Positions 41,883 to 48,606 of a stretch of 64,000 nt of DNA are shown in pieces; the stretch's first letter is position 1, and the number at the start of each line of letters is the position of its first letter. The notes under the pieces are model-generated. The model saw only the letters and a list, made by a program, of their open reading frames with translations. It was not told the origin of the DNA and ran no database searches. Origin of the DNA: Streptomyces fungicidicus (GTDB taxonomy: Bacteria > Actinomycetota > Actinomycetes > Streptomycetales > Streptomycetaceae); contig NZ_CP023407.1 in the NCBI RefSeq assembly GCF_003665435.1, forward strand, positions 4,092,001-4,156,000, written 5' to 3'. A program made the translations under genes and the position numbers.

Positions 41883-42911
41883 GTGGCCCTCACCAGACAG
41901 TCCCCGCGCGGAGCCGGCGCACCCGGCGACGCACGGCAGGGGAAGGAGCCCGTCGAGGAGCCCCGCCACCTCGACTCCGCGCTCCTGCTCACCCTGCTCC
42001 TGCTCACGGCCGTGATGTTCCAGGACCCGGTGCGCCGCGCCCTGGCCGCCCCGGTGATGCAGAGCTGGATGACGGTGTTCGTGGCGGTGGTGCTCCAGGC
42101 CCTTCCGTTCCTGGTGCTCGGCGTCCTGCTGTCGGCGGCCATCGCGGTGTTCGTCCCGCCGTCCTTCTTCGCCCGCGCCCTGCCGAAGCGCCCGGCGCTG
42201 GCCGTCCCCGTGGCGGGCGCGGCGGGCGCGGTGCTGCCGGGCTGCGAGTGCGCGTCCGTGCCGGTGGCGGGCGCCCTGGTGCGCAGGGGAGTGGCCCCGG
42301 CGGCGGCCCTGGCGTTCCTGCTGTCCGCCCCCGCGATCAACCCCGTCGTGCTGACGGCGACCGCGGTCGCCTTCCCGGACGCCCCCGAGATGGTCCTCGC
42401 CCGCTTCGTCGCGAGCCTGCTGGTGGCGTGCGCGATGGGCTGGCTGTGGCAGCGTCCCGGCCGCGCCGACCGGCTCCGCACGCCCTCCCGTTCGTCGTAC
42501 GAGGGTCAGGGCAGGGGCCCGGCGTTCTGGGGCTCCGTACGGCACGACGTGACGCACGCCGGCGGCTTCCTGGTAATCGGCGCGATGGCGGCGGCGACGC
42601 TGAAGGCGGTGGTCCCGGCGGAGTGGCTGCGTGCCGCGGCCGGACACCCGGTGCTGTCGGTGCTGGCGCTGGCCGCCCTCGCCGTGCTGCTGTCGATCTG
42701 CTCGGAGGCGGACGCGTTCGTGGCGGCGTCACTGACCCAGTTCTCGCTGACGGCCCGGCTCGCGTTCCTCGTCGTGGGCCCCATGGTCGACCTGAAGCTC
42801 TTCGCCATGCAGGCGGGCACCTTCGGCCGCCCCTTCGCCCTGCGCTTCGCCCCCGCGACCCTCGCCCTGGCGGTGGCCGTGTCGGCCCTGACGGGAGCGG
42901 TGCTGCTGTGA
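41883..42911 (+). CDS. DUF318/ArsP-type permease
   Basis: A 342-residue membrane protein with about eight segments. Conserved Cys lie in PGCECASVPVAGALVRRGV and CSEADAFVAAS, typical of the permease family (DUF318) proposed to move metals or organo-arsenicals. The N-terminal 40 residues are polar. The start GTG 41883 abuts an AAGGGG run, so initiation may be leaderless or start slightly later. It is coupled to the TIGR03943 gene by GTGA, the usual pairing. Confidence 0.87.
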   Translation: MALTRQSPRGAGAPGDARQGKEPVEEPRHLDSALLLTLLLLTAVMFQDPVRRALAAPVMQSWMTVFVAVVLQALPFLVLGVLLSAAIAVFVPPSFFARALPKRPALAVPVAGAAGAVLPGCECASVPVAGALVRRGVAPAAALAFLLSAPAINPVVLTATAVAFPDAPEMVLARFVASLLVACAMGWLWQRPGRADRLRTPSRSSYEGQGRGPAFWGSVRHDVTHAGGFLVIGAMAAATLKAVVPAEWLRAAAGHPVLSVLALAALAVLLSICSEADAFVAASLTQFSLTARLAFLVVGPMVDLKLFAMQAGTFGRPFALRFAPATLALAVAVSALTGAVLL

Positions 42912-43624
42912 GGGGGAACCTCAACCACCAGGCCCAGGCGGCCCTGCTGTTCCTGCTCGGCGCGACCGTGCTGCACGCCGGACTGACCGACCTCCACCTG
43001 CGGTACGTCAAGGCGGGCCTGCGTCCGCTGCTCCTGCTGTCGGGAGCGGTGCTGATCGCGACGGCGGCGGCGACGGTCTGGTACGCGTGGCGCCGCCCGC
43101 GGCGCGCGGAGGGCCACCGGGAGCCCCGTGTCTCCTGGCTCCTGACCCTGCCCCTGTTCGCCCTGATCCTGGTCGCCCCGCCGGCCCTGGGCTCCTACAG
43201 CGCCACCCACACCGGCACGGCCCTGCGGGAACCGCTCGGCTTCCCGGACCTGCCCGCCGAGGGCCCCCTGCGCCTCGGCGTCGGGGAGTACGCGGCCCGC
43301 GCGGTCTACGACCACGGCCGCCACCTGCGGGGCCGCTCGATCAGCGTCACCGGTTTCGTGGCCCTGGACGGCGACGGCGCCCCGTACCTGGTCCGCATGG
43401 GCCTCAACTGCTGTGCCGCAGACGCCCAGCCGGTCAAGATCGCCCTCGCCGGGGAGGTGCCCCCGGTGCTGCGGCCGGACACCTGGCTGGAGCTCACCGG
43501 CGCCTACAGCCCGCGGCGCACCACGGACCCGGTCAACGACGGCCCGGTCCCCTACTTCGAGGTCACCGCCGCCGAACCCGTCCCGGCCCCCGCCGACCCG
43601 TACGACGACGCCTGGGCGGGTTAG
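42908..43624 (+). CDS. TIGR03943-family membrane protein
   Basis: A 238-residue protein with membrane segments near residues 10-25, 35-58 and 75-95, then an extracellular domain containing a Cys pair (GLNCCAADAQPVKIAL). It is the known partner of DUF318 permeases, with which it overlaps by GTGA. The domain may bind the metal delivered to or from the permease. The stop codon overlaps the convergent zinc-ribbon gene stop. Confidence 0.9.
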   Translation: MRGNLNHQAQAALLFLLGATVLHAGLTDLHLRYVKAGLRPLLLLSGAVLIATAAATVWYAWRRPRRAEGHREPRVSWLLTLPLFALILVAPPALGSYSATHTGTALREPLGFPDLPAEGPLRLGVGEYAARAVYDHGRHLRGRSISVTGFVALDGDGAPYLVRMGLNCCAADAQPVKIALAGEVPPVLRPDTWLELTGAYSPRRTTDPVNDGPVPYFEVTAAEPVPAPADPYDDAWAG

Positions 43625-43905
43625 GACCCGTACGGCTGCTGCTGCGACCGCTGCCCGCTGTCCGGGCCGCCGACGGCCTGCGCCTGGAGCTGCTCGGCCT
43701 GCTCCGCGGTCAGCTTCTGCTCCGCGCCGCAGAAGGTGCACTGCGTCGTGTACTTCGTCGAGACCGGGAACAGCGGCACGAAGAACAGGGTGAACTTGGT
43801 GACCCGCTTCCTGAGCGTGTGCGCGGACGGGTTCCCGCACTGCGCGCACACCAGCGTGAGTATCGCGAGCTGGTACAGATACCCCTTGGTACCAAAAATG
43901 ATCAT
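43621..43905 (-). CDS. Zinc-ribbon protein
   Basis: A 94-residue protein with two Cys pairs, CAQCG near residue 20 and CTFCG near residue 56, which form a zinc ribbon. Between them is a hydrophobic segment (FTLFFVPLFPVSTKYT) that may insert in the membrane. The tail is rich in Gln. Similar proteins are common in Streptomyces. The TAA stop overlaps the TAG stop of the convergent gene (TTAG at 43621-43624). Confidence 0.85.
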   Translation of the reverse strand: MIIFGTKGYLYQLAILTLVCAQCGNPSAHTLRKRVTKFTLFFVPLFPVSTKYTTQCTFCGAEQKLTAEQAEQLQAQAVGGPDSGQRSQQQPYGS

Positions 43906-44115
43906 GTCGTCGATCCTTCCCGGGCCCCCGGCCCCCGAACCACCTCATCAGACGGTGACCGCGGTCGGCAACGTCACCGGCCGGAACACTGCCGCACCCT
44001 GCACAAGCGCACCGGCCCCCGGAGGCGGCACGCTTCCCCCACGACCGAAGCCGGTGGTGACGAGGGTGTCGTCACGTAGGCGTTCCGCCCGACCTCCCGG
44101 AGAGAAGAGGCAGCC

Positions 44116-44523
44116 GTGCAGATCACCGTCTCCACCGTGTCGCTCACCGTCGACGACCTGTCCGCCTCGCGGCGGTTCTTCACCAGCCACCTCGGCTACC
44201 GGGAGATCGCCGCCGCCGACGGATTCGCCTCACTGACCCGGGGTGACGCGGCCGTCGACCTCGTGCTGCTGCGCGACGGCGCCGAGGTCCCGCCCGCCGT
44301 CCGGCGCGACCGGGCCGGCGGGGACTTCGCCCTGGCCTTCACGGTCACCGGCATCGAGGCCGAGGAGGAGCGGCTGCGCGAGCGGGGGGTGGCCGTCACC
44401 ATGCCGCTGCGCAAGGAGCCGTGGGGCGAGCGGCTGTTCCAGGTCACCGACCCCAACGGGATCGTCGTCCGGTTCGTGGAGTGGGCGGCGCCCGGGCAGG
44501 CGGGTGCGGGCGCGTACGCCTAA
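44116..44523 (+). CDS. Glyoxalase/VOC-family protein
   Basis: A 135-residue protein of the vicinal oxygen chelate superfamily. Two beta-alpha-beta modules are visible (ITVSTVSLTVDDLSASRRFFTSHLGYREIA and FALAFTVTGIEAEEERLRERGVAVTM) with the end motif FQVTDPNGIVVRFVEW. The catalytic glutamates or metal ligands are not certain, so activity is unknown. The start is GTG 44116 with AGAAGAGG upstream. It may be transcribed into the TetR gene. Confidence 0.87.
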   Translation: MQITVSTVSLTVDDLSASRRFFTSHLGYREIAAADGFASLTRGDAAVDLVLLRDGAEVPPAVRRDRAGGDFALAFTVTGIEAEEERLRERGVAVTMPLRKEPWGERLFQVTDPNGIVVRFVEWAAPGQAGAGAYA

Positions 44524-44540
44524 GGTGGACGCCGTACACC
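44524..44540. promoter_or_regulatory. TetR operator O1
   Basis: GGTGGACGCCGTACACC is a one-mismatch copy of the sites at 45294 and 45319. It begins directly after the VOC stop and ends 16 nt before the TetR start, so it probably mediates autoregulation. Confidence 0.7.
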
Positions 44541-44556
44541 GGGGCGCCGAGAGGGG

Positions 44557-45252
44557 ATGGCGGAGATCAGCAGGCAGGCCGACGCCGTCCACCGGACCCG
44601 CACCCCCCTGAGCAGGCAGCGGGTGCTGTCCGCCGCCGTCGCCCTGGCCGACGAGGGCGGGGTCGACGCGCTCAGCATGCGGAAGCTGGCGCAGGAGCTC
44701 GGTGTCGTGCCGATGGCGCTGTACAAGCACGTGGCCCACAAGAACGAGCTGCTGGACGGCATGATCGACGTCCTCGTCGGCGAGATCGACCCGCCGGTCG
44801 CGGACACCGACTGGAAGACCGCCGTCCGGCTGCGGGTGCTGTCCGCCCGCCGCATGCTGCTGCGTCACCCGTGGGCGTCCGGGATCATCGAGGCGCGGAT
44901 GAAGGCGCGGGCCGCGCCGACCCCCGCGGTGCTGGCGTACCTGGACTCGATGATCGGGATCTTCCGGGCCGGGGGATTCTCCGTCGGCCTGGTCCATCAC
45001 GCGATGCACGTCATGGGCAGCCGGCTGCTGGGCTTCTCCCAGGAGCTGTTCGACGACGCCCCCGGCCGCGAGCCGGACCCGGACGCGCCGCCGCCGGAGG
45101 AGATGGCCGCGCGCTACCCGCACATCGCCGAGCTGGCGAGCGCGGTCGCCCATGACGCCGGGTCCGTCGTCGGCTCAGGATGCGACGACCAGTACGAATT
45201 CGAGTTCGCCCTCGACCTGACCCTGGACGGTCTGGCCCGGCTGCTGCCCTGA
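44557..45252 (+). CDS. TetR-family transcriptional regulator (TetR_C type)
   Basis: A 231-residue repressor with an N-terminal helix-turn-helix (SRQRVLSAAVALADEGGVDALSMRKLAQELGVVPMALYKHVAHKNELLDGM) and a C-terminal ligand domain with the pattern of TetR class proteins (ILSA-type RRMLLRHPWASGIIEARMKA). The ATG at 44557 follows GAGAGGGG closely. Operators flank the gene: O1 just upstream, O2/O3 downstream in front of the oxidoreductase. Confidence 0.93.
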   Translation: MAEISRQADAVHRTRTPLSRQRVLSAAVALADEGGVDALSMRKLAQELGVVPMALYKHVAHKNELLDGMIDVLVGEIDPPVADTDWKTAVRLRVLSARRMLLRHPWASGIIEARMKARAAPTPAVLAYLDSMIGIFRAGGFSVGLVHHAMHVMGSRLLGFSQELFDDAPGREPDPDAPPPEEMAARYPHIAELASAVAHDAGSVVGSGCDDQYEFEFALDLTLDGLARLLP

Positions 45253-45293
45253 CCCCGCCCCGCCCCCACCCCGCCCCTTCCGGGCCCTTGCCA

Positions 45294-45335
45294 GGTGTAC
45301 GGCGTACACCCATGATGGGGTGTACGCCGTACACC
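45294..45335. promoter_or_regulatory. TetR operators O2 and O3
   Basis: GGTGTACGGCGTACACC (45294-45310) and GGTGTACGCCGTACACC (45319-45335) are 17-bp palindromes differing only at the central base, 25 bp apart centre to centre. They lie just before the oxidoreductase start. With O1, all three match one consensus. Confidence 0.85.
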
Positions 45336-45352
45336 CTTGAGGGGGGATACGG

Positions 45353-46342
45353 ATGAAGGCGATCGTGCAGGAGCGCTTCGGGCCACCGGACATCTTGCGA
45401 CTGGCAGACGTCGACCGCCCCGAGCCGGGGGCCGGCCAGGTACGGGTGCGGGTGCACGCCGCCGCGCTCAACCCCTACGACTGGCACATGATGCGCGGCG
45501 ACCCGTACGCGGCCCGGCTGACGCCGGGGGTCGGGCTGACCCGGCCGAAGGCGCGGGTGGCCGGGATCGACGCCGCCGGACGGGTCGAGGCGGTCGGCCC
45601 GGACGTGCGCGGACTCCGGCCCGGCGACGAGGTCCTGGGCTTCTGCACGGGAGCCTTCGCCGAGTACGCGTGCACCACCGAAGGCATGCTGGTCCGCAAA
45701 CCCGCGGCGCTGACCTTCGAGCAGGCCGCGGCCCTCCCGATGGGGGCGGTGACGGCCCTGCGCGGCATCCGGACCGTGGGCCGGGTGGGGGAGGGACAGC
45801 GGGTGCTGGTCAACGGGGCCGGCGGCGGGGTGGGCACGTGCGCCGTGCAGATCGCCGTCTCCCTCGGCGCCGAGGTCACCGCGGTGTGCGGCGACGGCAA
45901 CGCCGGGCTGGTGCGCTCCCTGGGCGCCGCGCACGTCGTCGACTACACCCGCGAGGACTTCACCGCCGCCGGCGCACGCTACGACGTCGTCCTGGACAAC
46001 GTGGGCAACCACCCGACGGGGCGGCTGCGCCGGACGCTCACCCCGACGGGCACGCTGGTGGCCAACGCCGGCGGTTCGCCCGGCCGGGTGTTCGGCGCGA
46101 TGGGCGCCACGCTGAAGCTGCTCGCCGCCGGCGCCCTCGCCCGGCAGCGGCTCCGGGTGATCCTCCCGGCGGTCCCGTCCGGACCGGTCCGGGAGGACCT
46201 GCGGGACGTCGTCGCGCTCGTCGAGGCCGGCCGCCTCACCCCGGTGGTCGGCAGGACGTTGCCGCTGGCGGAGGCGGCCGCGGGCATGCGCCTGGTGGAA
46301 GAGGGACACGCCCGCGGCAAGGTCGTACTGACGGTGGGGTGA
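45353..46342 (+). CDS. Quinone oxidoreductase-like NAD(P)-dependent dehydrogenase
   Basis: A 329-residue medium-chain dehydrogenase/reductase without structural-zinc motifs. The catalytic domain begins MKAIVQERFGPPDILRLADVDRPEPG, and the nucleotide fold has VLVNGAGGGVGTCAVQIAVSLGAEVTAVCG. The C-terminal helix region GAGRTLPLAEAAAGMRLVEEGHARGKVVLTV is typical of quinone oxidoreductases. The ATG at 45353 has GGGGGGA upstream. It is repressed, by inference, through O2 and O3 by the adjacent TetR protein. Confidence 0.92.
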   Translation: MKAIVQERFGPPDILRLADVDRPEPGAGQVRVRVHAAALNPYDWHMMRGDPYAARLTPGVGLTRPKARVAGIDAAGRVEAVGPDVRGLRPGDEVLGFCTGAFAEYACTTEGMLVRKPAALTFEQAAALPMGAVTALRGIRTVGRVGEGQRVLVNGAGGGVGTCAVQIAVSLGAEVTAVCGDGNAGLVRSLGAAHVVDYTREDFTAAGARYDVVLDNVGNHPTGRLRRTLTPTGTLVANAGGSPGRVFGAMGATLKLLAAGALARQRLRVILPAVPSGPVREDLRDVVALVEAGRLTPVVGRTLPLAEAAAGMRLVEEGHARGKVVLTVG

Positions 46343-46358
46343 GGGGCCGCCGTGCGGG

Positions 46359-48401
46359 TCACACCGTGAGCTTGACGGCTTCCAGCCAGACGTCGTTCTC
46401 GAGGGTGCCCCCGAAGACGAAGTCGGGGCGGGGCTTGCTGCACACCCGCCCGCCCCAGTCGCGCTGGCGCAGCCGGATGGTGTTGCAGATCTCGCCGCTG
46501 CCCACGTTCAGGGCGAAGCCCAGCATGTTCGGGGCGTCCTTCTTCGGGCTGCCGATGGTGTAGTTCTTGCCGTTGCCGGTGACGGCCGTCCACGACGGCT
46601 GCCACTCACCGCGGCCGTCGACCGGCTTCGCGGAGTGCCGGAAGGCGTTGCCTGCCGAGCCGTCGACGCCGTGCACCGCGATGTTCAGGGCCTTGATCGG
46701 CCGGTTCTGGCCCGTGGTGCCGGCCATCGTGCCGTCGCACACCGGCTTCTGCCAGCCCCGCCCGGAGACGTACGCGCGGTAGCAGATGTGCCGTCCGGAG
46801 GGGTCGCTCGCGGCGAGCCGCTTCACGGCGGTGGCGGCGGTGTCCTGCGGGGGCTTCGCCGTGACGGTGGTGGTGTTCCCGGGGGCCGTGGCGGTCACGG
46901 TGACGGTGACGCCCCCGCCGCTCTGCGTGCCCGTGGTGTCCTTGGGCTTCGGCTTGCCCTTTTCCTTGCCCTTGTCCTTGTCCTTCGCGTCGTCCTCGGC
47001 CGACGGCGAGGTGGTGACCGGAGGGGGCGGCGAGATCGGCCGCGGGGGCGCCGTGAGGCTCGGCGACGCCTCGGCGGAGGCGGAGCTGCCGGCGGCGGCC
47101 TGTTCCTGGTTGCCGCCGTCGTCCGAGCCGCCGCTGCCGAGCACCACCAGCGGGATGATGACCAGGGCGGCCACACCGAGTGCCACGGGTCCGACGACCA
47201 GGGGCCGGCTGAGCAGCCCGGGGCCCTCGAACTCGTCGTCCGACTGCCGGGAGCCGGCCCTGCGGACGGGCCTGGGCAGCGGCCCGCTCCGGCCCCCGTC
47301 CCCCGCCCGCCCTCCGGACCAGGGCCCCGAATCCGCCCCCAGCCCCACTTCCGGCTCATCCCCCGACCCCGAACCCGCCCCGGCTGCGAATCCCGCCCCG
47401 GCTGCGGATCCCGCCCCGGCTGCGGACCCTGCCCCGGCTGCGGATCCCGCCCCGGCTCGCAGGCTCGCTCCTGACCCCGCTCCCCGGCCCGTTCCCGTTC
47501 CGGCACTCGGCTCAGCACCCAGCCCGGCTTCGGACTCCGGTCCGGCACCCGGACCTGCCCCCGGCCCGGCACCGAACTCCGGTCCCGCACCCGGACCCGC
47601 CCCCGTGCCGAACTCCGGTCCCGCTCCCAGCTCTGCTCCGGACTCCGGCCACGTACCGGGACCGGTTCCCAGGCCTGCTTCCGGATCTGCTCCGGGGCTC
47701 GCTCCCAGGCCCGCACCCGTCTCGGCACCGGACTCCGGTCCCGTACCGGGGCCTGCTTCCAGGCCCGCTTCGGGCTCTGTTCCGCGGCTCTTGCCGAGCC
47801 CCGCTCCCATGCCCGCGCCGGCACCGGATTCCGGTCCCGCTCCCGCTCCTGGGGCCGCTTCCAGATCTGCTCCGGGCCCAGCGCCGAACTCCGGTGTACC
47901 CGGAACCGCTTCAGAACCTGCTTCCGTCCCGGCACTCGGCACGGCCCCGGGCGCCCGTCCCGGCCCGGCCACGGGGATAACCCCCGTGTCGCCAGGGCGT
48001 GGTGGGGGTGGGCCCTCGGGTTCGGGGAGGGTGTACGTCGCCTCGTCGATGCCGGCGTCGGTGGCGGGGGCCGGCGTCGGCGTCGGCATGGGGGACGGGG
48101 GCGCCGGCGGACCCTGTTCCCGCAGCGCGCTCGAGCCGTCCGGGGCGACCTCGACGAACGCCACGTAGCCCGCGGCGGGATCGGAGATCGCCGCCGTGAC
48201 CGTGGTGTCCCGGTCCCGCGCGTGTCCGTGCAGGAGGTCGAGGATCGCGGCGTCGACCGCCTCCCCCTCGGCCACCGGCACCGGTTCACCGTCGACGGCG
48301 GCGGAGCCGTCACCGGAGATGACCACCGTGAAGTGCGGGAGCACGGCGTGTTCGCCTCCGGTGACCGGCCCGTCCGCCGCTTCTCCCTCGCCCCGGCTCA
48401 T
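46359..48401 (-). CDS. Membrane-anchored ChW-repeat surface protein
   Basis: A 680-residue protein. The cytoplasmic N-terminus (about 1-110) is a small acidic domain. It is followed by about 260 residues of low-complexity sequence rich in Ala, Gly, Pro and Glu, one membrane helix near 399-421 (LVVGPVALGVAALVIIPLVVLGS) and a charged Lys-rich linker. The C-terminal 150 residues contain three clostridial hydrophobic W-like repeats. The clearest is ICYRAYVSGRGWQKPVCDGTMAGTTGQ with Trp550; the last ends FGGTLENDVWLEAVKLTV. ChW repeats are surface modules in Clostridium and Streptomyces. An ECF-type promoter drives it (48471-48498). Confidence 0.8.
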   Translation of the reverse strand: MSRGEGEAADGPVTGGEHAVLPHFTVVISGDGSAAVDGEPVPVAEGEAVDAAILDLLHGHARDRDTTVTAAISDPAAGYVAFVEVAPDGSSALREQGPPAPPSPMPTPTPAPATDAGIDEATYTLPEPEGPPPPRPGDTGVIPVAGPGRAPGAVPSAGTEAGSEAVPGTPEFGAGPGADLEAAPGAGAGPESGAGAGMGAGLGKSRGTEPEAGLEAGPGTGPESGAETGAGLGASPGADPEAGLGTGPGTWPESGAELGAGPEFGTGAGPGAGPEFGAGPGAGPGAGPESEAGLGAEPSAGTGTGRGAGSGASLRAGAGSAAGAGSAAGAGSAAGAGFAAGAGSGSGDEPEVGLGADSGPWSGGRAGDGGRSGPLPRPVRRAGSRQSDDEFEGPGLLSRPLVVGPVALGVAALVIIPLVVLGSGGSDDGGNQEQAAAGSSASAEASPSLTAPPRPISPPPPVTTSPSAEDDAKDKDKGKEKGKPKPKDTTGTQSGGGVTVTVTATAPGNTTTVTAKPPQDTAATAVKRLAASDPSGRHICYRAYVSGRGWQKPVCDGTMAGTTGQNRPIKALNIAVHGVDGSAGNAFRHSAKPVDGRGEWQPSWTAVTGNGKNYTIGSPKKDAPNMLGFALNVGSGEICNTIRLRQRDWGGRVCSKPRPDFVFGGTLENDVWLEAVKLTV
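47371..47460. repeat. 18-bp tandem repeats in the ChW gene
   Basis: About five imperfect 18-bp units encode AGSAAG-type hexapeptides. They lie in the low-complexity linker of the surface protein, which extends with degenerate units on either side. Slippage there could change linker length. Confidence 0.6.
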
Positions 48402-48470
48402 ACGCGTTCCTCTCTGGCGTCCCCGGCCGCAGGACCCGGCCGGCGCCGTGTCGGCGTTGCCCGCGTACCG

Positions 48471-48498
48471 CAACGGGCGCCGGCCGGAAAAGGTTCAA
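48471..48498 (-). promoter_or_regulatory. ECF-type promoter P1
   Basis: On the minus strand, -35 TTGAACC (48498-48492), 15-nt spacer, -10 CCGTTG (48476-48471). It lies about 70 nt upstream of the ChW protein start and is read toward it. Confidence 0.7.
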
Positions 48499-48593
48499 CT
48501 CCCCCGCGACAAGCGGCAGAACGGCGGATTCGGCGATGACACGGACGGAATGGCACGTTCCGTCCTGCCGACGGAGACGGAGCGCTGTCGCAC

Positions 48594-48606
48594 TAGAGTC
48601 CGAGGG
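48594..48606 (+). promoter_or_regulatory. Leaderless-type promoter of the SARP gene
   Basis: A -10-like TAGAGT (48594-48599) would place the transcription start at the G of GTG 48606. The only ribosome-binding-like sequence (GAGG) touches the start codon and so cannot work. Confidence 0.45.
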
